Of a stretch of DNA of 64,000 nt, positions 34,480-46,356 are shown one piece after another. This stretch comes from Nesterenkonia sp. F. GTDB taxonomy: Bacteria; Actinomycetota; Actinomycetes; Actinomycetales; Micrococcaceae. Both the position numbers and the translations under genes were made by a program. Position 1 is the stretch's first letter. Every line of letters starts with the position of its first letter. The DNA lies in NCBI RefSeq assembly GCF_000220985.1, contig NZ_AFRW01000122.1:1-64000 (forward strand). Direction: 5' to 3'. The notes under the pieces are model-generated. The model ran no database searches and was not told the origin of the DNA. It saw nothing but the letters and a program-made list of their open reading frames with translations.

Positions 34480-35136
34480 TCACTCGGCGGCCTTCGCGTC
34501 CCATTCGCCGGTGACCAGATAGGCCACCTTGTTCGACACCGCCACCGCGTGGTCGCCGTACCGCTCGAAGTAGCGGCTGGCCAGCGTGCAGTCGGCGGTG
34601 GTGGCAGCCGAGGCGTCCCAGTCGTCCTCGGCGATGAGGGTGAAGATCGACCGGTGCAGCTCGTTGATCTGCTCGTTGATGTCGGTGACCTCTCGAGCGA
34701 CGGCCAGGTCGCGGGTCTCCAGCAGCTCGGTGACCTTCCGGCCGGCCGTCACCGAATGCTCGGCCATCCGTGAGAAGACCGGCTTCAGGTCGTCGGGGGC
34801 GACGTGGTCCGGGAAGCGCAGCCGCACCAGCTGCGCGATGTGTCGGGCGAGGTCGCCCATGCGCTCCAGCGAGGCGCTCATCCGCAGCGCGCCGACGATC
34901 ATCCGCAGGTCCGAGGCCACCGGCCCCTGCAGGGCGAGCAGGTCGATGGCGTGCTCGTCGAGATCGTTCTGCAGCGCATCGATGCGCTGATCGGCGGCGA
35001 TGACCTCATCGGCCAGCTGGACGTCGGCGTCCTCGAACGCCCGGCGCGCCTTGTCCATCGCCTCGGCCGCCAGCGTGGAGATCCGGATCAGCTCGTCCCC
35101 GAGCTTCTGGAGGTCTTCCTGAAAGAGCGTGCGCAC
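34480..35136 (-). CDS. phoU: Phosphate-signalling protein PhoU
   Basis: A 218-aa all-helical regulator that links phosphate-transport status to the SenX3-type kinase. It has two PhoU repeats, each with the metal-binding signature: LRMIVGALRMSASLERMGDL in the first, and LASRYFERYGDHAVAVSNKV in the second. GTG 35136 is preceded by AAAGGA. Its promoter carries an adjacent PHO box, so it is probably induced under phosphate limitation. It diverges from senX3. Confidence 0.95.
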   Translation of the reverse strand: MRTLFQEDLQKLGDELIRISTLAAEAMDKARRAFEDADVQLADEVIAADQRIDALQNDLDEHAIDLLALQGPVASDLRMIVGALRMSASLERMGDLARHIAQLVRLRFPDHVAPDDLKPVFSRMAEHSVTAGRKVTELLETRDLAVAREVTDINEQINELHRSIFTLIAEDDWDASAATTADCTLASRYFERYGDHAVAVSNKVAYLVTGEWDAKAAE

Positions 35137-35202
35137 GTGACCGGAGTCCTTTCGTCGAGTCGCGCCGGGAGGCGTCGGTGTCCTGCGGGGCATGCGGCCG
35201 GC

Positions 35203-35239
35203 CCCGCGGGGCGTCGGCTCGGCCGTGGCGCCCCGCGGG
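35203..35239 (-). other. Hairpin in the phoU 5' leader
   Basis: CCCGCGGGGCG (35203-35213) and CGCCCCGCGGG (35229-35239) form a perfect 11-bp stem within the roughly 145-nt leader expected for phoU mRNA. Whether it regulates is unknown. Confidence 0.4.
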
Positions 35240-35283
35240 CGGACCCGGTGCCGCGTCCATCCCCGACGAACCAGGTTCGCCCA

Positions 35284-35339
35284 GCGATGTGAACGCGGAA
35301 CGGGGGTCCAGTCAACCACCAGGTGAACGATTGTTGAAC
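35284..35339 (-). promoter_or_regulatory. PHO box and promoter of phoU
   Basis: On the minus strand two head-to-tail 11-bp units, GTTCAACAATC (35339-35329) and GTTCACCTGGT (35328-35318), match the actinobacterial PHO box. They end 2 bp before a -35 box TTGACT (35315-35310). After 17 bp comes TCACAT (35292-35287) as a weak -10. A further GTTCACATCGC unit lies at 35294-35284. This is a textbook activator arrangement for RegX3/PhoP. Confidence 0.8.
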
Positions 35340-35399
35340 CCCGGTGACGGAAGGGGACTCACGGCGACGAATGCATGAACACATGCCTAAGGTGGACCC

Positions 35400-36716
35400 G
35401 TGGACCCCGTCATCATCGCCATCCTCGCCGGACTCGCCGGTCTCGCCCTCGGCGTGGCCGGGATGCACGCGTTCCGCGTGAGCGAACGGCAGCGCGTCGC
35501 CGGGATCGACGTCGACGAGCCGTCCATGCCGCCCGGGGCCACCGAGGTTCTCGCCTCGCTGGGGCTGGCCTACCTCGTCGTCGACACCGTCGACGGCGTC
35601 GTCCGCGCCAATCCGGCCGCCTACGCCTTCGGCCTGGTCCGCGGCCACACCGTGGTCCACCATGAGCTGTTGGGGATGACCGCCCGGGTGCGCGCCGACG
35701 GGGTGATCATCGACGAGGACCGCGAGCTGCCCCGCGGGCTCCAGGGCGAGTCCAGCATCGTGGTGCATCTGCGCGTGGCTCCGCTGGGCGAGGAGTACAT
35801 CCTGATCCTGGCCGACGACCGCACCGAGTTCGTCCGCACCCAGGCGATGCGCAACGACTTCGTCGCCAACGTCTCCCACGAGCTGAAGACTCCGGTCGGG
35901 GCGATCTCGCTGCTGACCGAGACGCTGGAGGACGCCGCCGACGACGAGGCCGCCGTCCGTCGCTTCGCCCAGCGGCTGCACCGCGAGTCCGACCGGCTCT
36001 CCGAGCTGGTCCAGGACATCATCGACTTCTCCCGCGTCCAGGGTGAGAACGTGCTGCGCGCCGAATCCGCCGTGGATCTCCAGGAGGTGATCTCCGACGC
36101 CGTCGACCGCACCCGGCTGCCGGCCGAGGCCAAGGGGATCGACCTGCGCGTCGGCGGGTCGGCGCCGCGTCCGGTCCACGGCGACCACGACCAGCTGACC
36201 ATGGCCTTCCGGAATCTCATCGACAACGCGGTGCGCTACTCGCCGGAGAAGACCCGGGTGGGTGTCGGACTGACCTCGCGCGACGGCATCGTCCAGGTGA
36301 CGATCACCGACCAGGGGGCGGGGATCGCCGCCGACGAGCAGGAGCGCGTCTTCGAACGCTTCTACCGGGTCGACGCCGCGCGCTCGCGGGAGACCGGCGG
36401 CACCGGCCTGGGGCTGAGCATCGTCAAGCACGTCTTCGCCAATCACGGCGGCGACGTCTCGCTGTGGTCCCAGCCGGGGAAGGGGTCGACCTTCACCGTG
36501 CGGCTGCCCGAGCGGGACTCCAGCCTGGACACCGGCGGGATGCCGACGCCGCTGCCGCCGGCGACGTCGGCGTCTGAGGACGCGGACGGGCCCGACGAGT
36601 CCGACGAGCCCGAGGCGGCGCAGCACGACGCAGAGCAGACCAGTGGAGAGCAGCGGGGCGGGCAGGCCGGAGGAGCCTCGGCCGGACGCGCCGCCGATGA
36701 AGGAGGAACAGCGTGA
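35400..36716 (+). CDS. senX3: Two-component sensor histidine kinase SenX3
   Basis: A phosphate-responsive sensor kinase, 438 aa. One membrane helix (3-23) is followed by a PAS-like segment (about 45-140) and the phospho-acceptor block FVANVSHELKTPVG with His160. The ATPase domain has N, D/G1 and G2 boxes (FRNLIDNAVRYSP, DQGAGI, GGTGLGLSIVK). A disordered acidic tail of about 65 residues extends beyond the usual end. GTG 35400 lies 6 nt after TAAGGT, with no Shine-Dalgarno. Its stop overlaps regX3. Confidence 0.93.
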   Translation: MDPVIIAILAGLAGLALGVAGMHAFRVSERQRVAGIDVDEPSMPPGATEVLASLGLAYLVVDTVDGVVRANPAAYAFGLVRGHTVVHHELLGMTARVRADGVIIDEDRELPRGLQGESSIVVHLRVAPLGEEYILILADDRTEFVRTQAMRNDFVANVSHELKTPVGAISLLTETLEDAADDEAAVRRFAQRLHRESDRLSELVQDIIDFSRVQGENVLRAESAVDLQEVISDAVDRTRLPAEAKGIDLRVGGSAPRPVHGDHDQLTMAFRNLIDNAVRYSPEKTRVGVGLTSRDGIVQVTITDQGAGIAADEQERVFERFYRVDAARSRETGGTGLGLSIVKHVFANHGGDVSLWSQPGKGSTFTVRLPERDSSLDTGGMPTPLPPATSASEDADGPDESDEPEAAQHDAEQTSGEQRGGQAGGASAGRAADEGGTA

Positions 36717-37393
36717 CCAGGATTCTCATCGTCGAAGACGAGGCCTCGTTCTCTGAGGCCCTGTCATACACTCTTCAGAAAGAGGGGTATGACGTCTCCG
36801 TCGCCGACGACGGGTTCCAGGCGGTGGACCTGTTCGACCAGGAGGGCCCCGACCTGGTGCTGCTCGACCTGATGCTGCCGGGGCAGCCGGGCACCGAGGT
36901 CTGCCGGCAGATCCGGCAGCGTTCCAACGTGCCGGTCATCATGCTCACCGCCAAGGACGACGAGGTCGACAAGGTCGTCGGGCTCGAGCTCGGCGCGGAC
37001 GACTACGTCACCAAGCCCTACTCCTCCCGCGAGCTGCTGGCCCGGGTGCGTGCGGTGCTGCGGCGCCACGTCGACCCCGAGGTCGAGGACACCTCGATCG
37101 TCTCGGCCGGGCCGGTGCGCATGGACGTGGAGCGGCACAGCGTCGCGGTCGGCCAGGAGGAGATCGGCCTGCCGCTGAAGGAGTTCGAGCTGCTGGAGAT
37201 GCTGCTGCGCAACTCCGGCCGGGTGCTCACCCGCGGCCAGCTGATCGACCGCGTCTGGGGCTCGGACTACGTCGGCGACACGAAGACGCTCGACGTGCAC
37301 GTCAAGCGGCTGCGCGCCAAGCTGGAACCGGACCCCTCGCAGCCGCAGCACCTGATCACCGTGCGGGGGCTGGGGTACAAGTTCGAGGGCTGA
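36713..37393 (+). CDS. regX3: Two-component response regulator RegX3
   Basis: An OmpR/PhoB-class DNA-binding regulator of 226 aa, phosphorylated by SenX3 and controlling phosphate-starvation genes. In the receiver domain Asp52 is the phospho-acceptor, with acidic D9/E10 and K in DDYVTKPYS. The winged-helix output domain ends TLDVHVKRLRAKLE and TVRGLGYKFEG. GTG 36713 overlaps the senX3 stop (GTGA). PHO boxes at 35318 and 48896 are its probable targets. Confidence 0.95.
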   Translation: MTRILIVEDEASFSEALSYTLQKEGYDVSVADDGFQAVDLFDQEGPDLVLLDLMLPGQPGTEVCRQIRQRSNVPVIMLTAKDDEVDKVVGLELGADDYVTKPYSSRELLARVRAVLRRHVDPEVEDTSIVSAGPVRMDVERHSVAVGQEEIGLPLKEFELLEMLLRNSGRVLTRGQLIDRVWGSDYVGDTKTLDVHVKRLRAKLEPDPSQPQHLITVRGLGYKFEG

Positions 37394-37400
37394 GTCCCGA

Positions 37401-37406
37401 TAGACT
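37401..37406 (+). promoter_or_regulatory. Probable -10 box of purH
   Basis: TAGACT lies 42 bp before purH, just after the regX3 stop, giving purH its own promoter with a roughly 35-nt leader. Confidence 0.5.
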
Positions 37407-37447
37407 GGTCGCGAGCCCCACCCGCGCGACGGAGAGAAGGAGTGTGC

Positions 37448-39118
37448 GTGAGCAGCGTGCCCGAGCCCACTGAGAAGTCCGACAACCCCTCCGCCGCGGA
37501 ACGGCGGCCCGTGCGCCGTGCCCTGCTCTCGGTGTTCGACAAGACCGGCCTGGAGGACCTGGCCCGCGGTCTGCATGAGGCCGGCGTCGAGCTGGTCTCG
37601 ACCGGGTCGACGGCGAGCCGCATCGCCGCCGCCGGCCTGCCGGTCACCGAGGTCGCCGAGGTCACCGGGTTCCCCGAGTGCCTCGACGGTCGGGTGAAGA
37701 CGCTGCATCCGCGGGTGCACGCCGGCATCCTCGCCGACCGGACCCGCGAGGACCATCGCGAGCAGCTCGAGGAGCTGGACATCGCGCCCTTCGACCTGGT
37801 CGTGGTCAACCTCTATCCCTTCGCCGAGACCGTCGCCGCCGGCGGCACCGAGGCCGAGATCATCGAGAAGATCGACATCGGCGGCCCGTCGATGGTGCGC
37901 GCCGCGGCGAAGAACCACGCCTCGGTGGCCGTCGTCGTCGACCCGCTGCGCTATGCCGAGGCCGTCGCCGCCGTCCGCGAGGGCGGCTTCACGCTGGCCA
38001 CCCGCCGGCGGCTGGCCGCGCTGGCGTTCGCGCACACCGCGGCCTACGACACCGCCGTCGCCCGCTGGACCTCGCAGCAGTTCGACGACGACTTCGACGT
38101 CGCCGCGCTGCCCGAGCCGCCGCTGACCCGTCAGGACAAGGCGCTGAAGTTCCCGCCGCACGCGGGTCTGGCCCTGGAGCGCACCGCCTCGCTGCGCTAC
38201 GGGGAGAACGCCCACCAGCCGGCGGCGCTCTACGCCGAGCGGCATGCCGCCCCGGGGCTGGCCCAGGCTCGCACGCTGCACGGCAAGGCGATGAGCTACA
38301 ACAACTACGTCGACGCCGACGCCGCGGTGCGCACCGCCTTCGACTTCGCCGCTCCGGCGGTGGCGATCATCAAGCACGCCAACCCCTGCGGAGTGGCGGC
38401 CGCCGAGACCATCGCCGAGGCCCATCGCGCCGCTCATGCCTGCGACCCGCTCTCGGCCTTCGGCGGCGTCGTGGCGGCGAACCGTGAAGTGACCGCGGAG
38501 ATGGCCACCACCATCTCCGAGATCTTCACCGAAGTCGTCGTCGCACCGTCCTTCGAGGACGAGGCGCTGGAGATCCTGACGGCGAAGAAGAACATCCGGC
38601 TGCTGCAGCTGCCCGAGGGGCACCGCCGCGACACCGTCGAATACACCCAGATCTCCGGCGGCATGCTGCTGCAGGCCTCCGATGCGCTGGACGCCGAGGG
38701 CGACGTCGTCGGCAGCTGGACGCTGGCCGCCGGCCGGCCGGCCGACGCCGCGACGATGGCTGATCTCGAGTTCGCCTGGCGCGCCGTGCGCGCGGTGAAG
38801 TCCAACGCCATCCTGCTGGCCGACGGCGGCGCCTCGGTGGGCATCGGCATGGGCCAGGTCAACCGGCTCGACTCCTGCCACCTGGCGGTGCAGCGGGCCA
38901 ACACGCTGGCCGGCGACGGGGTGGACCGGGCGCGCGGATCGGTGGCGGCCTCCGACGCGTTCTTCCCGTTCGCCGACGGGCTGCAGACGCTGATCGCCGC
39001 CGGAGTCCGTGCGGTGGTCCAGCCCGGCGGCTCCAAGCGGGACGAGGAGGTCGTCTCCGCCGCCGAGGAAGCCGGGCTGACCATGTACTTCACCGGCGCG
39101 CGCCACTTCTACCATTGA
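37448..39118 (+). CDS. purH: Bifunctional AICAR transformylase/IMP cyclohydrolase
   Basis: It catalyses the last two steps of IMP synthesis. The N-terminal cyclohydrolase domain (to about 220) has [38 protein letters not shown] and [17 protein letters not shown]. The transformylase domain has [35 protein letters not shown] and [11 protein letters not shown]. The length, 556 aa, is normal. GTG 37448 is preferred to GTG 37442 because the GAAGGAG site ends directly at 37441. It needs 10-formyl-THF, the product of the FolD pathway encoded at 52886. Confidence 0.97.
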   Translation: MSSVPEPTEKSDNPSAAERRPVRRALLSVFDKTGLEDLARGLHEAGVELVSTGSTASRIAAAGLPVTEVAEVTGFPECLDGRVKTLHPRVHAGILADRTREDHREQLEELDIAPFDLVVVNLYPFAETVAAGGTEAEIIEKIDIGGPSMVRAAAKNHASVAVVVDPLRYAEAVAAVREGGFTLATRRRLAALAFAHTAAYDTAVARWTSQQFDDDFDVAALPEPPLTRQDKALKFPPHAGLALERTASLRYGENAHQPAALYAERHAAPGLAQARTLHGKAMSYNNYVDADAAVRTAFDFAAPAVAIIKHANPCGVAAAETIAEAHRAAHACDPLSAFGGVVAANREVTAEMATTISEIFTEVVVAPSFEDEALEILTAKKNIRLLQLPEGHRRDTVEYTQISGGMLLQASDALDAEGDVVGSWTLAAGRPADAATMADLEFAWRAVRAVKSNAILLADGGASVGIGMGQVNRLDSCHLAVQRANTLAGDGVDRARGSVAASDAFFPFADGLQTLIAAGVRAVVQPGGSKRDEEVVSAAEEAGLTMYFTGARHFYH

Positions 39119-39192
39119 TCCGCCGCGCGGCCGCCGGCCGCGACGGGCCCTCGATCAACAGGTGCGAACACCCTCGGAAGGGGTGATGGTCA

Positions 39193-40527
39193 GTGTCGGA
39201 GCAGCTGGACGGGCTCACCGAGATGGTCCGCGACGAGCGGCTCACCGAGCTGCGCCGCGCGCTGGAGGAGCACGCGGTCGGAGACATCGTCGACTTCCTC
39301 GAGCGGCTCGGCGTCCGGGAGCGGGCTGTGGCCTTCCGGCTGCTGCCCAAGGATCAGGCGGTCGACGTCTTCGACATGCTCGACCAGGCGCTGCAGCATG
39401 AGATCATCGAGGGCCTGAAGGACGTCGACGTCGCGCTGTTCTTCGACGCGCTCGACCCGGACGACCGCGTCCGGCTGATGGACGAGATGCCGGCCTCGGT
39501 GGCGCGGAAGATGATGCGCCATCTGGATCCGCGCGAGCGCAGCCTGACGAACATCGTGCTGGGGTACCCCTCCGGCACGATCGGACGCCAGATGAGTCCG
39601 GAGTTCGTCGCCGTCCCCGAGCATTGGACGGTCGGGCAGGCGCTGGAGAAGGTCCGCCGGGCCGGCGCCGATGCGGAGACGCTCTACACGCTGCCGGTGG
39701 TGGATCGTCAGCGGCTGCTCAAGGGCGTGGTCTCGCTGCGCGTGCTGGTCTCGGCCGAGGAGGACCAGGCGGTCGAGGACCTGATGACCGAGGTCGACTC
39801 GGTCGACGCCGACCTGCCGGCCGAGGACGCCGCGCGCCTCTGCGCCGACCGCAAGCACCTGGCGATGCCGGTCACCGACTCCGAGCATCGGGTGGTCGGG
39901 ATCTTCACCGTCGACGACGCGCTGGACATCCTCGAGCGGGCCGAGTCCGAGGACGCCGCCCGCCACGGCGGCGCCGAGCCGCTGCACCGGCCGTATCTTT
40001 CCACTCCGGTGCTGCGCATCATGCGCACCCGCGTGGTGTGGCTCTTCGTGCTGGCGATCGGCGGCACGCTGACGGTGCAGGTGCTCGACATCTTCGAGGC
40101 CACGCTCTCGCAGCTGGTGGTGCTGAGCCTGTTCGTGCCGCTGCTGATCGGCATCGGCGGCAACACCGGCAACCAGGCGGCCACCACCGTCACCCGCGCG
40201 CTGGCGCTGGGCGACGTGAGCACGCGCGACGTGCTGAAGGTGGCCTGGCGCGAGCTGCGGGTCGGGGCCACGCTGGGTTCGACGCTGGGCGTGCTGGGGC
40301 TGCTCGGCGTCGGGTTCGCCTACGGCTGGGACATCGGCGCGGTCATCGGTCTGACGCTGGTGGTGCTCTGCACGCTGGCCGCCTCGGCCGGCGGCCTGAT
40401 GCCGCTGCTGGGCAAGAAGCTCGGCGCCGATCCTGCGGTCTTCGCCAATCCGTTCATCTCCACCTTCGTCGACGCCTCCGGGCTGGTCGTCTACTTCCTC
40501 ATCGCCCGCGCGGTGCTGGGGATCTGA
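39193..40527 (+). CDS. mgtE: Magnesium transporter MgtE
   Basis: A 444-aa Mg2+ channel. It has the cytoplasmic N-terminal helical domain (about 1-130), a CBS pair (130-260) acting as Mg2+ gate, and five transmembrane helices from about 280. The pore signature is in PLLIGIGGNTGNQAATTVTR, and the last helices carry NPFISTFVDASGLVVYF. GTG 39193 is the family-consistent start, with GAAGGGG upstream. The 74-bp upstream gap is too short for a known Mg riboswitch. Confidence 0.95.
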   Translation: MSEQLDGLTEMVRDERLTELRRALEEHAVGDIVDFLERLGVRERAVAFRLLPKDQAVDVFDMLDQALQHEIIEGLKDVDVALFFDALDPDDRVRLMDEMPASVARKMMRHLDPRERSLTNIVLGYPSGTIGRQMSPEFVAVPEHWTVGQALEKVRRAGADAETLYTLPVVDRQRLLKGVVSLRVLVSAEEDQAVEDLMTEVDSVDADLPAEDAARLCADRKHLAMPVTDSEHRVVGIFTVDDALDILERAESEDAARHGGAEPLHRPYLSTPVLRIMRTRVVWLFVLAIGGTLTVQVLDIFEATLSQLVVLSLFVPLLIGIGGNTGNQAATTVTRALALGDVSTRDVLKVAWRELRVGATLGSTLGVLGLLGVGFAYGWDIGAVIGLTLVVLCTLAASAGGLMPLLGKKLGADPAVFANPFISTFVDASGLVVYFLIARAVLGI

Positions 40528-40610
40528 CCCGTCCGACCCGGCGCCGGAGCGTGGGAGACCGCGCCCGACGAGGCTGCCGACACCGGCGTCGAGCCGTCGC
40601 CGACCTCCGG

Positions 40611-40616
40611 TAGATT
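40611..40616 (+). promoter_or_regulatory. Probable -10 box of icd
   Basis: TAGATT lies 152 bp upstream of icd and implies a leader of about 145 nt. No known riboswitch was recognised in the leader, which is GC-rich. Confidence 0.45.
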
Positions 40617-40767
40617 GGGCACTGTTCCGCGAGCGGACTGCTCCGATCGAGCCCGGTCCCGTCCGGGTCCGGACGGTGCGGCGCTCGTCGAGTCGGCAGG
40701 CCCGCGCGCCGCCGGCCCCGACACCTGCTGATCCCGACCACAGACCCCGAGGGAGACGTTCCTGCCG

Positions 40768-42987
<2,220 letters not shown>

Positions 42988-43027
42988 TCTCCGGGCGTCC
43001 GACCGTCTCCGACGGCGACCCCTCATC

Positions 43028-43059
43028 ACGGGCCGGCTCCCCGCGGGGAGCCGGCCCGT
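43028..43059 (+). terminator. 32-bp perfect palindrome after icd
   Basis: The sequence is self-complementary over all 32 bp, centred on CCCGCGGG, 40 bp after the icd stop. The hairpin is very stable; CTCATCTCG follows instead of a T run. Confidence 0.75.
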
Positions 43060-43137
43060 CCTCATCTCGTAGGATGGTGGTCCGGAGCACGCCGGTGCGC
43101 TGACGCGCCGGTCCATCGTCGACGCATCGGAGGGGCC

Positions 43138-44055
43138 GTGACTTCCCGGATCCATCTCACCCACACAGCACCGGAGCCGCTGGTCGAGGGGCTGACGGCC
43201 CAGGGGGCCGAGATCGTCGGAGCCGACGAGCGGCCCACGGGGGTGATCGTCACCGGGATGTTCGCCGAGCTGGATCTGGACCGGCTGCTCCGGGACAACC
43301 CGCAGGCGGAGTGGGTGCAGCTGCCCAGCGCGGGCATCGAGGCCTATGCCCCGACGATGGCGCGCTTCCCCGAGCGGATCTGGACCTCGGCGAAGGGCGC
43401 CTATGCCGAACCGGTCGGCGAACACGGGCTGCTGCTGACCCTGGCGGCGCTGCGGCGGCTGACCGAGCGGGCCCGCGCACGGACCTGGGGCGAGGCGCAC
43501 GGCGAGTCCCTGCACGGACTGCGCTGCGTCGTCGTCGGGGCCGGGGGAGTGGCCGCCGAGATGGTCCGGCTCTACAAGGCCTTCCGCACCCATGTCACCG
43601 TGGTGCGGCGCAGCTCCACCCCGCTCGACGGAGCGGACAGGACCGTGAGCTTCGATCAGCTGGACGAGGCGCTCGAGGGCGCCGACGTGCTGGGCCTCGC
43701 CGCCGCGGTCACCCCGGAGACCGAGCGGATGATCGGGGCCGAGCAGCTCGATCGGCTCGCCGAGTCCGCCGTGGTCGTCAACGTCGGCCGCGGCCGGCTG
43801 ATCGACCAGGACGCGCTGGTCGCCGCGCTGCGTGCCGGACGGCTCGGCGGCGCGGGCCTGGACGTCACGGATCCGGAGCCGCTGCCCGACGGCCATCCGC
43901 TCTGGGACCTGGAGAACTGCCTGATCACCCCGCACACCGCCGACACGCCGGAGATGGTGGCGCCGCTGCTGCGCGAGCGGGTGCTGGCCAACCACCGACG
44001 GCTGCGCGACGGCGAGGAGCCGATCGGCGTGGCCAGCCCCGAGCGGGGGTACTGA
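43138..44055 (+). CDS. D-isomer-specific 2-hydroxyacid dehydrogenase
   Basis: A 305-aa NAD(P)-linked reductase of 2-oxo acids. The catalytic Arg is in VVNVGRGRLID, Glu in DVTDPEPLPDGHPLW and His in LITPHTADTPE. The coenzyme loop VVGAGGVAAEMVRLY lacks the standard third Gly pattern but is close to GXGXXG. The substrate (glyoxylate/hydroxypyruvate or other) is unknown. GTG 43138 follows GGAGGGG closely, and a TAGGAT -10 box lies about 60 bp upstream. Confidence 0.87.
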   Translation: MTSRIHLTHTAPEPLVEGLTAQGAEIVGADERPTGVIVTGMFAELDLDRLLRDNPQAEWVQLPSAGIEAYAPTMARFPERIWTSAKGAYAEPVGEHGLLLTLAALRRLTERARARTWGEAHGESLHGLRCVVVGAGGVAAEMVRLYKAFRTHVTVVRRSSTPLDGADRTVSFDQLDEALEGADVLGLAAAVTPETERMIGAEQLDRLAESAVVVNVGRGRLIDQDALVAALRAGRLGGAGLDVTDPEPLPDGHPLWDLENCLITPHTADTPEMVAPLLRERVLANHRRLRDGEEPIGVASPERGY

Positions 44056-44160
44056 GCAGACGACCGCCGCGCGCCGCGGCACGCGCGGCGCGCCGAGGCC
44101 CGAGGAGAGGGCTCGACGAGGCAGCTCGACGAGGAGCTGCCCAGGAGAGGAGAAGCAGAG

Positions 44161-44694
44161 ATGGCCCATGTGCTGACGATCGACGGGCGGACCCCGAGCA
44201 TCGGCGACGGGGTGTTCCTGGCCCCGAGCGCCGCGGTCACCGGAGACGTGACCCTGGCGGACGGCGCCTCGGCCTTCTACGGCACCTCGCTGCGCGGCGA
44301 CTCCGCCCCGATCCGCGTCGGGGCCGGGAGCAACGTCCAGGACGGCGCGGTGCTGCACGCCGACGCCGGCTTTCCCTGCACGCTCGGCGAGTCGGTGTCG
44401 GTCGGACACGGCGCCGTGGTGCACGGATGCACCGTCGGCGACGGGTCGCTGATCGGGATGGGCGCGACGGTGATGAACGGCGCGGTGGTCGGCGAGCAGT
44501 CGCTGGTCGCCGCCGGGGCTGTGGTGCTCGAGGGCACCGAGGTCCCGCCGCGCTCGCTGGTCGCCGGCGTGCCGGGCAAGGTCCGCCGCGAGCTGACCGA
44601 CGACGAGGTCGCCGGCCTGGCCCGCAACGCCGAGACCTACCACCGGCTCCGCGACGCGCACCGGGCGGCGACGGGCGACGGCGACCGGGACTGA
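44161..44694 (+). CDS. Gamma-carbonic-anhydrase-like left-handed beta-helix protein
   Basis: A 177-aa trimeric beta-helix protein of the gamma-CA/PaaY group. Hexapeptide turns run through SIGDGVFLAPSAAVTGDV. The zinc-binding histidines expected for the family are in VLHADAG, VGHGAVVHGC. Asn and Gln positions in GSNVQDGAVL are kept. It could be a carbonic anhydrase or an acyltransferase-like scaffold; activity is not certain. ATG 44161 follows GAGAGGAGAAG. Confidence 0.85.
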   Translation: MAHVLTIDGRTPSIGDGVFLAPSAAVTGDVTLADGASAFYGTSLRGDSAPIRVGAGSNVQDGAVLHADAGFPCTLGESVSVGHGAVVHGCTVGDGSLIGMGATVMNGAVVGEQSLVAAGAVVLEGTEVPPRSLVAGVPGKVRRELTDDEVAGLARNAETYHRLRDAHRAATGDGDRD

Positions 44695-44850
44695 GCCGCC
44701 GGCGGGGTCGGCGTCGTGGTCCCCGGGAGCGTCCCGCACGGCCTGTGGAGAACGGTTTGCTCCGGTTCGCGCGATCGGGAACGATCATCGGGAGCGTCCA
44801 TCAGGGACGCGTCTGACATCCGCCGATGACTCACCTCTGGAGGGGACCCG

Positions 44851-45660
44851 ATGACCGAGAAGAGCACGACGTCGACGAAGATCGCGCCGCGGACGACGGC
44901 GGCCGGCCTGGCCGGCCTCGCGCTGCTGGCGCTGACCGCGTGCGGAGGCGGGGGAGAGGAGCCCGCCGCCGCGGAGAGCGAGAGCCCGGAGGTGCCGCCG
45001 GCGCCGGAGTACACCGAGATCGAGTCCGACGTCTGGGACACCATGCTCGCCGCCGAGTCGGTGACGATCGAGGCGGACATGCCGGCGGGGCTCATGGACC
45101 AGCAGGCCGCCGAGGGCGACCGCACGATCCAGGAATATGCCGGGGCGATGGACGGCAGCGCGTCGACGTTCCGCCAGGAGAGCGGCGACGTGACCACCGA
45201 GATGCGTCTCGTCGACGGGTCGGCGTACGTGCCGGGCGAGGTGGAGCTCGCCTCGATCGAGCGGCAGTCCGGAGGGAGCATCTCGGCGTCGGACTACGCG
45301 GAGGACTTCGAGGGCAGGTGGATCGACTACTCCGACCAGGTCGATCCCTCCGGTGCCTCGCCGGAGTCGTTCCTCATCGGCCTGCGGTCCTCGATGGAGG
45401 GACAGTCCGGCGCCGAGGCCCTGGACTCGGCGGCCGAGACCCGTGACGGCGAGGACGTGTGGGTCTACACCGCCGGCGAGGAGCTGGAGATCGTCGTGCG
45501 CGCCGGCGACGAGCCGGTCCTGCTCGGCTTCGAGGGCGAGCAGGAGGGGTCGTCGCTGTCGGTGCAGTTCGCCGCCTGGAATGCCTCGGAGGGGCCGGAG
45601 GCTCCGGCGGCCGAGGACGTGATGACCATCCAGGAGGCCACTCAGATCGTGACCGGGTGA
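44851..45660 (+). CDS. LppX/LprG-like lipoprotein
   Basis: A 269-aa secreted lipoprotein. The signal peptide ends LALTAC-type (LLALTACGGGG; Cys at about residue 31), and an acidic linker follows. The mature domain resembles the actinobacterial LppX_LprAFG fold, which holds a hydrophobic cavity for lipid transport: MRLVDGSAYVPG, GRWIDYSDQ. The ATG follows GGAGGGG. A shorter relative lies just downstream. Confidence 0.75.
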   Translation: MTEKSTTSTKIAPRTTAAGLAGLALLALTACGGGGEEPAAAESESPEVPPAPEYTEIESDVWDTMLAAESVTIEADMPAGLMDQQAAEGDRTIQEYAGAMDGSASTFRQESGDVTTEMRLVDGSAYVPGEVELASIERQSGGSISASDYAEDFEGRWIDYSDQVDPSGASPESFLIGLRSSMEGQSGAEALDSAAETRDGEDVWVYTAGEELEIVVRAGDEPVLLGFEGEQEGSSLSVQFAAWNASEGPEAPAAEDVMTIQEATQIVTG

Positions 45661-45744
45661 TCGGCGCCTCTGTCGATCATCGCCCGCACCACGTCTGAGG
45701 AAGGGCCTCTGATCCGCCGACGTGTCCTCGTCGTCGCCCCGTTC

Positions 45745-46123
45745 GTGACCTGCCGCGTCCCCGGGCTGGTCGTCGCGTCCGTGCGCCTGCGTCGTCGGCC
45801 TGCTCCTCGCCGTGCTGCCGCTGGCCCGCTGCGGCGCCGGGGAAGGCTGCGCGCTCGGGGCGGGATCGTCCTCCCGCCGGTCGAGCGACGGCACGGTGAA
45901 CAGCGACGTCAGGCTGGTCGACGGCTCCTACGACGAGCCGGCCGAGGGGCCGCTGCGCGATCTCTCCTGCATCATGCCGGACGCGGAGCTCCCCGCAGGC
46001 GTCGGCGAGGAGACCGCGGGGAGATGGGTCGAGCGGACCGACCTATACGCCGTCGAGGAGCGCACCACGGAGGTCTTCCTCGATGACCTGCCTGCGGCGC
46101 TCGGAGAGCTCCTCGAAGGCTGA
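45745..46123 (+). pseudogene. Decayed paralogue of the LppX-like lipoprotein
   Basis: Residues VRLVDGSYDEP and GRWVERTDLY match the gene upstream, and a lipoprotein signal (GLLLAVLPLARCGAGEG) is present. However, the signal has no start codon in its own frame, the start-like GTG 45745 is in a different frame, and about half of the domain is missing. It is most likely a degenerate tandem duplicate; translation from GTG 45812 is an alternative. Confidence 0.45.
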
Positions 46124-46356
46124 GCCGCGTCGCCGGCGGTCAGGATCCGGTCAGACGACGTCGACCAGGTGGAGAGCCCCTCGACATGTCGTGGGAGCTT
46201 GCACAGAGTTCCGCCGCACACCCGGTCGCGGGCTTCCCCCGGGACCCGGTCCATGGCCAACATGGCGGTGGGTCGTCCGACCGGACGGTATCCAGGATCG
46301 TCCGCGGGATCGTCCGCGGGGCCTCCGCGGAGGCATGACGATGGAGGTGCAGACGT

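Noticed and set aside
39119-39192. A magnesium riboswitch before mgtE
   Set aside because: Only 74 bp separate purH and mgtE, too short for the known Mg sensors, and no matching structure was seen.
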